Below are positions 54,200-63,305 of a stretch of 64,000 bases of DNA, in pieces. Location: contig CAYJOL010000008.1 in NCBI GenBank assembly GCA_964371785.1, positions 1 through 64,000 on the forward strand, read 5' to 3'. Source of the stretch: CAVQCT01 sp964371785. Lineage in GTDB: Bacteria > Zixibacteria > MSB-5A5 > GN15 > FEB-12. Position 1 is the first letter of the stretch. Each line of letters opens with the position of its first letter. A program made the position numbers and the translations under genes. Under the pieces are notes generated by a model that made no database searches, was not told the DNA's origin, and worked only from the letters and a program-made list of their open reading frames with translations.

Positions 54200-55150
54200 A
54201 TGGCTGAAAAAAAGATAGTCGCGGTGGTGGGGGCGACCGGTGCCCAGGGAGGCGGTCTGGTCCGGGCGATCCTGGCGGACAAAAATGGTGGGTTCGCCGT
54301 TCGGGCACTGACCCGGGATATCAATTCGGATAAAGCGAAAGAACTGGCCCGGATGGGGGCAGAGGTTGTACGGGCCGATGTGGATGACCCCGAAAGTCTA
54401 CTAAAGGCGTTCCAGGGTGCCTATGGCGCCTACTGTGTGACCTTCTACTGGGAACACCTCTCGCCTGAGAAAGAAAAGGCACAGGCAACGGCAATGGCTG
54501 CAGCGGCCAAGAAGGCCGGTGTCAAGCATGTCATATGGTCCACTCTTGAAGATACGCGTAAATGGGTGCCGCTCGATGACGACCGGATGCCCACTTTGAT
54601 GGGCAAGTATAAAGTCCCGCATTTGGATGCTAAAGGCGAGTCAAACGAAATTTTCAAGAAACTCGGAGTGCCCACCACCTTTCTGCTGACGTCGTTTTAT
54701 TGGGACAACTTCATTCACTTCGGCATGGGGCCGGTCAGGGACCAGAATGGCCAACTGGCTATCACTCTGCCGATGGGCAAGGCACACCTGCCGGGTATCT
54801 CGGCCGACGATATTGGAAGATGCGCCTACGGCATTTTCAAAAAAGGGACGGAATTCATCGGGAAAACAGTAGGAATCGCGGGTGAGCACCTGACCGGCGA
54901 ACAGATGGCCGCCGCTTTCGGCAAGGCGCTGGGCCAGGCGGTACGATACAACGAAGTCGAGCCGGCTGTCTACCGGAGTTTCGGCTTCCCCGGCGCCGAT
55001 GATCTGGGTAACATGTTCCAATTCAAGCGAGACTTTGAGGCCGACTACCGGGGCGCCCGTTCGATCGAGTTCAGCAGGAAACTGAATCCTGATCTGCGGA
55101 CATTCGACCGCTGGCTCGCCGAAAACAAGAGTCGCATCCCGATCAAGTAG
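54200..55150 (+). CDS. NmrA-family NAD(P)-binding protein
   Basis: From the ATG at 54200 (AAAGGAG ahead) the 316-residue product has an N-terminal Rossmann fold (VAVVGATGAQGGGLVRAI) with the NmrA-like GATGxQG motif, followed by ALTRDINSDKAKELARMGAEV. NmrA proteins bind NAD(P) and act as redox sensors or regulators rather than true reductases; the catalytic YxxxK of SDR enzymes is not seen at the usual place. It stands alone on the plus strand with a possible terminator just after. Confidence 0.85.
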   Translation: MAEKKIVAVVGATGAQGGGLVRAILADKNGGFAVRALTRDINSDKAKELARMGAEVVRADVDDPESLLKAFQGAYGAYCVTFYWEHLSPEKEKAQATAMAAAAKKAGVKHVIWSTLEDTRKWVPLDDDRMPTLMGKYKVPHLDAKGESNEIFKKLGVPTTFLLTSFYWDNFIHFGMGPVRDQNGQLAITLPMGKAHLPGISADDIGRCAYGIFKKGTEFIGKTVGIAGEHLTGEQMAAAFGKALGQAVRYNEVEPAVYRSFGFPGADDLGNMFQFKRDFEADYRGARSIEFSRKLNPDLRTFDRWLAENKSRIPIK

Positions 55151-55160
55151 ATTCGCAACG

Positions 55161-55193
55161 AGGTCGTCCGAGCGACAATCCCGGGCGACCTTT
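55161..55193 (+). terminator. Possible terminator after the NmrA gene
   Basis: AGGTCGTCC pairs with GGGCGACCT with one mismatch, around a long loop, and is followed by TTCCC. The T-run is short, so this is tentative. Confidence 0.4.
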
Positions 55194-55251
55194 CCCAAAA
55201 TTCAGAATAATAACCGTAAGATCCTATTTAATAAAACGGGCGAACTCGGCA

Positions 55252-56046
55252 CTAATGCGGTTGTCCGCCGCCCTGAAGCATCTGCAATTCATGGGCCGCC
55301 CGTCTATACTCAGGATCGATTTTCAAAGCCCGCTGATAGGCGGCGACAGCGGACGTCGTGTCATTCTGCGCCAGATACACCCGGGCAGTCGCCCACTCAT
55401 TGGTTGCCGATTGCGGGTTAAACTCTCCGTTCAATTTCAAGATTTGCATCGCGTCGCCAACATTCCTTCTCGCTACATCCAGGGCCAGAATAGCCAGCAC
55501 ATTGTCGCTGAAGTCAAATGTCCCGCTGCCGTAGTAATTCGTTCGCAGGTCCCGGTACGTGGAATCCAACGCGTGAATTCCATTCTTCTCAAGGGCCATC
55601 TTCAAGATGTCCTGCAGGAGTCTTGGTTTCGGCTGACCCCGGTGACAAGTGACACACTCTACATTCACGCGAGGATCGTTCGATTTGGTCGGAAGGTCGG
55701 CCAGATACGAGTCATTGATTTTACTGACCATCTTGAGCATGTCGCGGGCGGTCTCTTTGGTCTTTTTCGCATCCGAGGCAAAATCCAATTCCCGACCGGT
55801 AGCGTTGGGCTGGTGACAGAAATCGCATCCGACTCCCAGCGCATTGGAGAAGCTGCGCATCACTGAAATCAACGAGTCATGGGAAATTGTCGCGGGCAGT
55901 ACTTTTAAATTCTTGGGCTTTAGATCCTCCTGGGCGGAGGCGGAAGACACTGTGAGCAACAACGCCAAGGCAATCAAGAGCATTCCGATTCGAGTGGTGC
56001 TTACATTCCGGGGGAGTTGATTCAGGGGGGATCGACCGTACTTCAT
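55252..56046 (-). CDS. Dihaem c-type cytochrome with C-terminal TPR-like helices
   Basis: The 264-residue product has a signal peptide (cleavage near SSASAQED) and two CxxCH motifs (CDFCH near residue 74 and CVTCH near 133), an arrangement recalling the reaction-centre-cytochrome-like family. The C-terminal half (180-264) contains helices resembling TPR (EWATARVYLAQNDTTSAVAAYQRALKIDPEYRRAAHELQ). It is a periplasmic or membrane-attached electron carrier; its partner is not in view. AAGGA precedes the ATG. Confidence 0.82.
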   Translation of the reverse strand: MKYGRSPLNQLPRNVSTTRIGMLLIALALLLTVSSASAQEDLKPKNLKVLPATISHDSLISVMRSFSNALGVGCDFCHQPNATGRELDFASDAKKTKETARDMLKMVSKINDSYLADLPTKSNDPRVNVECVTCHRGQPKPRLLQDILKMALEKNGIHALDSTYRDLRTNYYGSGTFDFSDNVLAILALDVARRNVGDAMQILKLNGEFNPQSATNEWATARVYLAQNDTTSAVAAYQRALKIDPEYRRAAHELQMLQGGGQPH

Positions 56047-56209
56047 GTGAACTAATCCTTCTTAAGTTACTTTAATGATTAGGAAAACTCGACTCGCGCC
56101 GCAGGAAAATATACGAACTCAGCTAACACGGTGCCAGCAGGAATTTTGCGCCCAAAATTCCACATCGACATGTTCGGCGCCTTCGGCGCGGCTGGGCGGT
56201 GCCGTATGT

Positions 56210-56632
56210 TCATTGGCCGGAAGGCGCGTTCTTCAGGTAATCGTAAGATTGCCTGATAAGCTGTCCCAGGATGTCGAGATCAATATCGCGGAGCCCTTTC
56301 AGATATAGACATGACTGGCCCGTTTTGTACTTGCCCAACTTTTCCAAGAGCGACGGAAATCGGTGAATCCCCGCAATCAGATAGAGTACCAGATTCTGTT
56401 TACGCGGAGAGAATCCGACCAGGAACCAATCGCCGGAGCGCCCGCTCTCATACGTATAGCGGTAATCGCCGAACCCGACAATGCTATCACCCCACATTTT
56501 CGGTTCCTCACCCGTGACATCCTTCATAAGGTCTGCAAGCTCGAGGCATTCCTTCCGTCTCTGAGCATCGCCAACCTGACTGAGGAAGGCTTTTACACTC
56601 ATATCCGTCTTCTTGGTCTTATTCTCAGCCAT
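56210..56632 (-). CDS. DUF1801-family protein
   Basis: The 140-residue product matches DUF1801 in layout: MSVKAFLSQVGDAQRRKECLEL, then PKMWGDSIVGFGDYRY and VLYLIAGIHRFPSLLEKLGKYKTGQSCLYLKGL. The role of this small soluble family is not known. It has no signal peptide. It is the first of several small minus-strand genes up to 57735. Confidence 0.8.
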   Translation of the reverse strand: MAENKTKKTDMSVKAFLSQVGDAQRRKECLELADLMKDVTGEEPKMWGDSIVGFGDYRYTYESGRSGDWFLVGFSPRKQNLVLYLIAGIHRFPSLLEKLGKYKTGQSCLYLKGLRDIDLDILGQLIRQSYDYLKNAPSGQ

Positions 56633-56654
56633 GGAATCTTCTCCCGATTCTCCT

Positions 56655-57116
56655 TCATTTGATCGTATTCAAGTCAGCCTCAAGCAATTTCTTATTCTCA
56701 ACATCAGCCACGCTTGCGCGCAGAGTTCTTGCCGTGGCCAGATATTCATTCATCTTGTCCTTGTGACCGGCGGCCATTTCACTTCGGGCCAGGGCCTCGT
56801 ACGAGTACGCGACAAAGAACGAGTCCAGTCCGCCGCTTTGCTCGAGACTCATCCGCGCGTAGGTCAGGGCGTAATCGGCTCTTCCAAGCAGAGCAAACAC
56901 GCGCGATGCCTGCCAGTAGCCCACGCAGAAATTCTTTGGAACGGCGTCTTCGCGTTGCGACCAGTGCCACAGGGAGGCCATACATGCTTGAAGCATAGCT
57001 TCATTGTCTTCTGCTGTTCGCGACTCTTTCTCGATATAGTCCCACGTCCGGTTGAAACAGTAGGCGGCAAAATACTTGTGGCCGTCCTGCATATCGAAGG
57101 GAGGAGTCTTGTTCAT
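56655..57116 (-). CDS. Small helical protein of unknown function
   Basis: The 153-residue product is almost all helical, with a conserved-looking DMQDGHKYFAAYCFNRTWDYIE start and a TPR-like tail (YADYALTYARMSLEQSGGLDSF-type spacing). No signal peptide is present. It lies 22 bases upstream of the DUF1801 gene in the same direction, so the two are probably cotranscribed. Function is unknown. Confidence 0.65.
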   Translation of the reverse strand: MNKTPPFDMQDGHKYFAAYCFNRTWDYIEKESRTAEDNEAMLQACMASLWHWSQREDAVPKNFCVGYWQASRVFALLGRADYALTYARMSLEQSGGLDSFFVAYSYEALARSEMAAGHKDKMNEYLATARTLRASVADVENKKLLEADLNTIK

Positions 57117-57222
57117 GCTTCTCGTCTCCTTAGCACGTTGATTCAGCCCGCTCAGGACATAGAAACGCGTGATTCCGAATACTGAGCATCACCGTCGGGG
57201 GTCATGCCCCCGCGACACATTC

Positions 57223-57735
57223 CTAGGATCCATTTTCGAGCGGAATTCTTGCGCTGCCGACCCAGCCGGGCGCGGCATCGATGGTCTGCCGTTGCATCAG
57301 GTAAAGCTGTGCGGTATGGTGCTGGACATGTCGCATACCGTGTAGCAGCAATTCCACCACGGTCAGATCAAGTCGGCCGAAGCCACACCGCTGTCGGGCG
57401 GCTTCTTCGGTCATCGCCTGAATCGCATCCCGGCATTTCCGGCGGCCGTATTCAAGATACGTAATCATTTCGTCTTTAGTGTACACCCGTTCGGGAAGGA
57501 TCCCGGAGGGGTCGAGTTCATCGAGGGTAAACGGAGGCGGTGGAGCAAAGTCATGTTCGGAGCGCGAGAGGTAATAATCGAGAAAGAAGAGGGTATGATA
57601 AACGGTATACCAGTACTCCGGTTTACGCATGCGATCTCCCCAGAGGTCCTCGGGACAGGTCACGATCCCGTTTTCAAGCATATCGATAGCGGCGCCGAAT
57701 TGCCGCCAGATTGTCGACTTCCATATACCGGTCAT
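57223..57735 (-). CDS. DinB-family protein
   Basis: The 170-residue product shows the DinB four-helix bundle signature: a histidine in the second helix (YHTLFFLDYYL) and HGMRHVQHHTAQL near 128-141, giving the three metal-binding histidines of the family. DinB-like proteins bind divalent metal; some are thiol-dependent transferases or stress proteins, others have no assigned function. It is separated by about 106 bases from the helical-protein gene in the same direction. Confidence 0.82.
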   Translation of the reverse strand: MTGIWKSTIWRQFGAAIDMLENGIVTCPEDLWGDRMRKPEYWYTVYHTLFFLDYYLSRSEHDFAPPPPFTLDELDPSGILPERVYTKDEMITYLEYGRRKCRDAIQAMTEEAARQRCGFGRLDLTVVELLLHGMRHVQHHTAQLYLMQRQTIDAAPGWVGSARIPLENGS

Positions 57736-58411
57736 GTTTGGACTCCCTTGGTCGTCGGATCACGCGTGTGAACAAATTCCTCGAATTCAATCTCGCTATA
57801 AGGTAAACACGACAAGTTGCCGGGCCAATCACATTTGAGCTTTTCCGGCTAAGTAATTATGTGAAAATGTACCGTTTTTGTCAATTCTTTTCGGGGCAGG
57901 GGACTGGCCGACAAAATCGATTGTTCGTGATACAGTGGACTGATGCGTCGCTCATATAGCCGTCAAATCCGACTCGTATCGTTTGACTTTCAGCTTTGAT
58001 CCGAGCGCCGTGCACACGGACCCAGACGGCAATACTTATGCCTATCCCTGGAACACTTTGATTTCGATCCTGAATCCGGCGGATTTGCCTGGAGTGTTCG
58101 AGCCTGATGCGAAAGTCTGTGTCGAACCCGAAGGAGGCGGGCGGAAATAGTGGTATGACGCAATAATCCCGGAACTAATTTATAATACCTACGTCTTAAG
58201 AAAAGGTTCTTCCGTGTTCGACTTCTGCTGAACCGCTGAGCACACATGGTGCTCGGCAGCACGGGCGCAGGTCCACTTAAATAAGAAAGAAAAACATTGC
58301 AAAACAACTCCATATTCAGTATATCAAACTGCAGCGACGTTTTCCCACCGCTTAGTCCGACTGACCTTGTCTGCTATAACGGAATATTCACTTGAGAGGA
58401 GGATTCTCACA
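57736..58411. other. Gap before the S9 peptidase gene
   Basis: Apart from the degenerate coding fragment at 57944-58150, these 676 bases show nothing that can be supported. The stretch just before 58412 has a GAGGAGGA ribosome binding site for the S9 peptidase. No terminator for the DinB gene is needed because it runs away from this gap. Confidence 0.45.
57944..58150 (+). pseudogene. Start-less protein fragment, probable gene remnant
   Basis: A frame with no usable start runs from just after a TGA at 57941 to a TAG at 58148. The reading includes SYRLTFSFDPS, HTDPDGNTYAYPW and NTLISILNPADLPGVFEPD, which looks like natural secreted-protein sequence. Without a start or upstream continuation it is best read as the C-terminal remnant of a deleted gene, or as a frame cut by a rearrangement. 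Chance cannot be excluded. Confidence 0.35.
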
Positions 58412-60307
58412 ATGCGATCAGCACTTACTGCACTTCGGGCTTTCACAAAGGCGGCGATCCTGTGTTTAATTGCCGGTCATGTCTTGGGGGCAGCGCCGCT
58501 ACCGATGGAGGATTTCTTCAAGAATCCCCAGCAGGCCTACTTTCAGATTTCACCTGATGGAAAGTTCATCTCGTTTACCAAGCCGTACGAACGCCGCATG
58601 AACATTTTTGTTCAGCAGATCGGCGCGGACAGCGCTGTTCGGGCGACTTCAGTGACTGACCGCGATATCTGGTCTTATTGGTGGAAGGGTAACAACCGTC
58701 TGCTCTATCTCCAGGACTTCGGCGGCGACGAAAATTTTCACATCTTCGGTGTGAACCCGGACGGAAGCAACTTGACGGATCTCACACCTTTCGAGGGGGT
58801 AAGGGCAAATGTTGTCGATGGTATGTCCGACCACGATACGGATATTCTCGTGTCGCTGAATAAGGAAAACAAAGAAGTGTTTGATGTCTACAGGCTTAAC
58901 ACTGTCACCGGAGAGCTGACGCTGGTCGCCAAGAATCCCGGCAACGTGTCAACCTGGATTACTGATCACAACTACAACATCAGGCTCGCTATCGTAACCG
59001 ATGGAGTCAACAGTTCAATTATGTACCGCGACTCCGGTGAGGGCGAATTCAGAAATATTATGACGGTCGGGTTCAAAGATACTTTTCAGCCGCTTTTCTT
59101 TACTTTTGATAACCAGCATATCTATGCGCTGTCCGACCTCGGACGGGACCGCCAGGCATTGATCCGATATGACCTCGCCAACAACCAGGAAATTGAGCAG
59201 TTGTATGAACATCCCGAAGTTGACGTCTCAAGTCTCACTTACTCTCGAAAGCGTAAAGTGCTCACAGCGATAGGCTATACTGATTGGAAGAGTCAGAGAA
59301 AAGTCCTCGACCCTGTGATGGAGCAATATTATAAGATACTCGACGACCGGTTTCCGGGATATGAGACTTATCTAACCTACAGTAATCGTGACGAAGACAT
59401 CTGGATAGCGCGTACCGCCAGCGACCGATCACTTGGCTCATATTATCTTTTTGATACCCGCTCGGGCTCGATCACCAAACTGGCCGACAGAAATCCTTGG
59501 TTACCCGAAGATCAAATGGCCCAGATGAAGCCGGTGACGCTTAAATCACGCGATGGGTTGACGATTCACGGGTATCTGACATTGCCGAATGGCGTCGAAC
59601 CAAAGAATTTGCCAGTCGTTGTCAATCCCCATGGGGGTCCGTGGTACAGAGACACCTGGGGTTTCAACCCGGAGGTTCAGTTTCTGGCGAACCGTGGGTT
59701 TGCGGTGTTTCAATTGAACTTCCGAGGTTCCACCGGTTATGGCAAGACATTCTGGCAAGCCTCATTTAAGGAGTGGGGCAAGAAGATGCAGGATGACATC
59801 ACGGATGGCGTTACCTGGCTGATCGACCAGGGAATTGCCGATCCTAAGCGAGTTGCCATCTACGGAGCAAGTTACGGTGGCTATGCTACTTTGGCCGGGC
59901 TTGCCTTTACACCCGACTTGTACGCCTGCGGCGTGGATTATGTTGGCGTCGCTAACCTGTTCACATTCATGAGCACGATTCCGCCCTATTGGGAATTGTA
60001 TCGGCAAATGATGTACGAGATGGTCGGAGATCCCGTCAAGGACAGTGTCCTCATGGCCGAAGCATCGCCGGTGTACCATGTAGACAATATTAGAGTGCCA
60101 GTTTTGGTGGCTCAGGGAGCCAACGACCCGCGAGTGAACATCAACGAGTCGAATCAGATTGTCGACGGACTGAAGAAGCGGGGTATTGAAGTTGTTTACA
60201 TGGTCAAAGAGAACGAAGGACACGGTTTTAGTAACGAAGAGAATACCTTCGATTTTTATCGAGCCATGGAGGAGTTTCTCACAAAACAACTATTGACCAA
60301 CAAGTAG
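58412..60307 (+). CDS. S9 family prolyl oligopeptidase-like peptidase
   Basis: From the ATG at 58412 (GAGGAGGA ahead) the 631-residue product has a signal peptide (cleavage near GHVLGAA), an N-terminal seven-bladed propeller-like region (about 25-380, with YFQISPDGKFISF and similar blades), and a C-terminal alpha/beta hydrolase. The catalytic serine lies in GASYGGYA, aspartate in AQGANDPRVN and histidine in NEGHGF, the order of the S9 family (dipeptidyl aminopeptidase / acylaminoacyl peptidase type). It cleaves short peptides, probably in the periplasm. A terminator follows. Confidence 0.92.
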   Translation: MRSALTALRAFTKAAILCLIAGHVLGAAPLPMEDFFKNPQQAYFQISPDGKFISFTKPYERRMNIFVQQIGADSAVRATSVTDRDIWSYWWKGNNRLLYLQDFGGDENFHIFGVNPDGSNLTDLTPFEGVRANVVDGMSDHDTDILVSLNKENKEVFDVYRLNTVTGELTLVAKNPGNVSTWITDHNYNIRLAIVTDGVNSSIMYRDSGEGEFRNIMTVGFKDTFQPLFFTFDNQHIYALSDLGRDRQALIRYDLANNQEIEQLYEHPEVDVSSLTYSRKRKVLTAIGYTDWKSQRKVLDPVMEQYYKILDDRFPGYETYLTYSNRDEDIWIARTASDRSLGSYYLFDTRSGSITKLADRNPWLPEDQMAQMKPVTLKSRDGLTIHGYLTLPNGVEPKNLPVVVNPHGGPWYRDTWGFNPEVQFLANRGFAVFQLNFRGSTGYGKTFWQASFKEWGKKMQDDITDGVTWLIDQGIADPKRVAIYGASYGGYATLAGLAFTPDLYACGVDYVGVANLFTFMSTIPPYWELYRQMMYEMVGDPVKDSVLMAEASPVYHVDNIRVPVLVAQGANDPRVNINESNQIVDGLKKRGIEVVYMVKENEGHGFSNEENTFDFYRAMEEFLTKQLLTNK

Positions 60308-60406
60308 ATTGCACAACAATGTTTCAAGGCACACGAACTCTTTGAAACGAGAGTGTCGTTGTACCTGAGACGATAGCAAGACAGCTTTGATCCCAGCGAT
60401 CTCGCC

Positions 60407-60432
60407 AAAGCCCCGGCTACAGCCGGGGCTTT
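60407..60432 (+). terminator. Terminator after the S9 peptidase gene
   Basis: Perfect AAAGCCCCGGC and GCCGGGGCTTT arms around TACA, with a T/A-rich tail. Confidence 0.8.
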
Positions 60433-60540
60433 GCACTTTATGCGTGAGAAGATTCTAGATTTAGAACCGAGGCACCAAGAGGCGTGATTCCTCGGACGAC
60501 TTCAATCGAAGAATGCTATCCCGTGTGTCCAATTATACCA

Positions 60541-61554
60541 TCAGAAATCGTTTTCCAACACAATCCGGTAGCGCGCTTTACCCGATTTCAGGTGCGCAAG
60601 CGCCTCGTTGACTCTGGACATTGGAAAGACCTCAATCTGAGGTGCAATATGGTGACGATCGCAGAATTCAAGCATTTCGCGGGTAATCGCCGGACTGCCA
60701 ACGGGCGACGATGACACCGAGAGCTGTGCTATCAGCAGGCTGAAGACAGGTATTGACAGCGGTTCCAGAACAGCGCCCACGAAATGAAGCCGACCCTTGG
60801 GACGAAGTGTGCCAAGATACATTGGCCAATTCAACGTTACATTTGCCGTCACCAGCAGAAAGTCGAATGACCTCGCCGCCGCTTTCAGGGCATCATCACT
60901 GCGCGAGTCAAGGACTACACTGGCGCCGAATCGCTTTGCCTCGGCCGCCTTGTCATCCGAAGATGTGAACGCTGTCACGTGGCAACCCCACTTCGACAAG
61001 AATTGAATCGCCATGTGGCCGAGTCCTCCAATGCCCACAACTCCGACCCGGTCGGTTGGATTGATGTGAAACTGGACAATGGGATTAAAGACCGTGACCC
61101 CGCCGCAAAACAACGGACCGGCGGATTTGACGTCAAGCTGGTTCGGAAGAGAAATAGCCCAGCTCCAATGGCATCGGACCCTATCGGCAAAACCTCCGAA
61201 ACGTCCTACAATGGTAGCCTCACTAGTGGGACAGAGGTTGTGGTCGCCGGACATACAAGCCGGGCAGACCATACAACTCCTGGAATTCCAGCCCAGGCCA
61301 ACCCGATCGCCCGGCTTGAGGTGCTTGACGTTTTCACCGACGGCCGCAATTGTCCCGGCGACTTCGTGACCGGCCACCAGCGGGAAGGTTGACATCTGCC
61401 ACTGATTTTCCAGCATGGACAAGTCCGAATGGCAGATTCCGCAGTACTGGACATTGATTTCTACTTCGTCGCAGCCAAGCGATCCGAGTTCATACTCAAA
61501 CGGCTGCAGCGGTTTGCCGGCCGACATAGCGGCATAGGCTTTAATCTTGTTCAT
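60541..61554 (-). CDS. Zinc-dependent alcohol dehydrogenase
   Basis: The 337-residue product is a medium-chain dehydrogenase: QYCGICHSDL with the catalytic zinc cysteine, GHEVAGTIAAVG, the structural zinc lobe (CMVCPACMSGDHNLC) and the NAD(P) site GIGGLGHMAIQF. It is of the YahK/cinnamyl-alcohol-dehydrogenase style, reducing aldehydes with NADPH. ATG 61554 is preferred to the further upstream frame because the homologous N-terminus (NKIKAYAAMSAGKP) begins there. It follows the octahaem gene by about 32 bases and may be cotranscribed with it. Confidence 0.88.
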   Translation of the reverse strand: MNKIKAYAAMSAGKPLQPFEYELGSLGCDEVEINVQYCGICHSDLSMLENQWQMSTFPLVAGHEVAGTIAAVGENVKHLKPGDRVGLGWNSRSCMVCPACMSGDHNLCPTSEATIVGRFGGFADRVRCHWSWAISLPNQLDVKSAGPLFCGGVTVFNPIVQFHINPTDRVGVVGIGGLGHMAIQFLSKWGCHVTAFTSSDDKAAEAKRFGASVVLDSRSDDALKAAARSFDFLLVTANVTLNWPMYLGTLRPKGRLHFVGAVLEPLSIPVFSLLIAQLSVSSSPVGSPAITREMLEFCDRHHIAPQIEVFPMSRVNEALAHLKSGKARYRIVLENDF

Positions 61555-61586
61555 AGTTATGCTCAATTCTGGTTGGGCCGTCAGCA

Positions 61587-62996
61587 TCACGGTGCGTAAC
61601 GCTTACGGAATTCCTCCGCCGCTTTCTTGCGCGCTGTTTTCACCTCTTCGGGTTCCTTGCCGGTGAACCACAGGTGCGGTGTCATCTCCAGAGTCTGCTG
61701 GACGAGCTTTTCGGTCTCGTCCGCCGCCACTGCTTTAGCGCCACCGGCAGCTTTGCCGCGCTCGATGACTTCTTTTACCTGTGGCAGGAACTGTGTGTAA
61801 AAGCGGTCGGCAACTTCAAACATACCATGCCACTGGGTGTAATCAGGGGCGAACATGGCCGCTCCCATGCGCGCTCTTCGTCCTTCGTGATGCCAGAGGT
61901 AGTAATACGTCCACTCGAGGTCCTCATCGAAATCAACGTCCGCGGTAAGCAGGCCGGTTGAGCGCAGTTTGGCGTAGATTGCCCCGGCCGGTTCCCCGAA
62001 TTTGTCGTTGTATAACCCGACCAGGTTGTCATACTGCTCGTAAAAATTGTCGACGTAGCTGGTGGTATGGCAATTCGAACAGACTGTCTTCATGTCGTCG
62101 CGCCTTGCTTCCCATGTCTTCACTTTCATCCCCGATGCCGTCGCCGCGGCATCGATCTTCCGCGACACCGGAGGCCTTAGTGTCCAGCTTATCCGATCCC
62201 CGACATCATGAGTCATCGGCAAGTCTTTGGTAGCGGACAGGTGACAGGTGGCGCAAGTGGGCGCCGCAGAATAGTCGATTCCGACAATCCACGAAGGGCT
62301 GCCCAGATTCATCCGGTCGACGTTGGCGTAGAATGCAATACCGTGTTTGGACTCCTCGTAAATTTCCTTCTGGGGGTGATCCGGGCCAAGATGACACTTC
62401 CCGCAATTCTCGGGTTGGCGCGCCAGGGCGGCGTCGAAGGAATGTCTACTATGGCAGGCGGCACAGGAACCCTTTGAACCGTCCGGATTGACTCGACCCA
62501 TCCCTGAATTCGGCCACGTCACGGCATCCAGAGTATTGTCGGCGTTGACTTTAATTACAGATCCGTGGCATTGTTTGCACCCATTGTTGGCGGCTTCCGG
62601 ACCTTCGACTACTTCACCCAGCATATTGTCCAGAGAGCCGAGAATTGCGCCGGCATCGGCATGATGCGAGGCTTCGAATTGATTAAACTCGTCGAGGTGA
62701 CATCCGGAGCAATCCCTGGGCGATACGATAACCGAGATGGTATAACCATTATGTTCCATGGCGCCGGGATTCCTGGCGTCGGTACCATGACACTCAAAGC
62801 ACCCCACGTTCGCTCCATAATGCCTGCTGTGTCTCCATTCCTTGACGAGTCCGGGCATATCCGACTCATGACAGGTGACACAAGCCACCGACTCCTCGGA
62901 TAACCGTGTGGGAACTGCGCGACTTGATCGGGCGGTGGTGGAGAAAGAAACCACCGTTAAAATTCCCACAACCACCATCAGATACTTGTTCCTCAT
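61587..62996 (-). CDS. Octahaem cytochrome, hydroxylamine-oxidoreductase-like
   Basis: The 469-residue product has a signal peptide (1-22) and eight CxxCH motifs (CVTCH, CFECH, CSGCH, CKQCH, CAACH, CGKCH, CATCH, CSNCH). The C-terminal segment WHHEGRRARMGAAM followed by APDYTQWHG is the hallmark of the HAO family, whose members oxidise hydroxylamine or hydrazine or reduce nitrite depending on the catalytic haem. The crosslinking tyrosine of ammonia-oxidiser HAO cannot be confirmed by eye, so a reductase role is equally possible. GAGGAG stands six bases before the ATG. It is periplasmic and exchanges electrons through its haems. Confidence 0.92.
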   Translation of the reverse strand: MRNKYLMVVVGILTVVSFSTTARSSRAVPTRLSEESVACVTCHESDMPGLVKEWRHSRHYGANVGCFECHGTDARNPGAMEHNGYTISVIVSPRDCSGCHLDEFNQFEASHHADAGAILGSLDNMLGEVVEGPEAANNGCKQCHGSVIKVNADNTLDAVTWPNSGMGRVNPDGSKGSCAACHSRHSFDAALARQPENCGKCHLGPDHPQKEIYEESKHGIAFYANVDRMNLGSPSWIVGIDYSAAPTCATCHLSATKDLPMTHDVGDRISWTLRPPVSRKIDAAATASGMKVKTWEARRDDMKTVCSNCHTTSYVDNFYEQYDNLVGLYNDKFGEPAGAIYAKLRSTGLLTADVDFDEDLEWTYYYLWHHEGRRARMGAAMFAPDYTQWHGMFEVADRFYTQFLPQVKEVIERGKAAGGAKAVAADETEKLVQQTLEMTPHLWFTGKEPEEVKTARKKAAEEFRKRYAP

Positions 62997-63002
62997 ATTT
63001 TG

Positions 63003-63305
63003 CTCCTCAGTATTAGGGACTCTCTTGTGATTCCTTATGACCTGTATCTGTAGATGTAATCATATGATCGACTGCCATAATGACGCTTCGTCTCCGTAGG
63101 AAAAATCGCCGACCGATATTACTCGCTGTCATAAAGATCGGAGGAGGCAAATTTCTTCGAATTGAAATCGGTCGAGAAGTCGACCAAAAGATACATGTTT
63201 TCTGAGTCCCTGGCAATAGCGAAGGCGAGCAAGCCGCACCGTTATTCCCGGACGAAAGTGTCGCCGCTCAGGGACTGATTCACAAGCAGATTACCGCAGG
63301 ACTGC
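63003..63305. other. Gap with a possible decayed coding stretch
   Basis: Between the octahaem gene and the terminal membrane-protein gene about 300 bases carry no intact gene. On the minus strand one reading frame gives protein-like text from 63305 to 63119 interrupted by an in-frame TAA at 63244-63242. It is too short and lacks a start, so it is listed only as a possible remnant. No terminator is evident. Confidence 0.3.
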
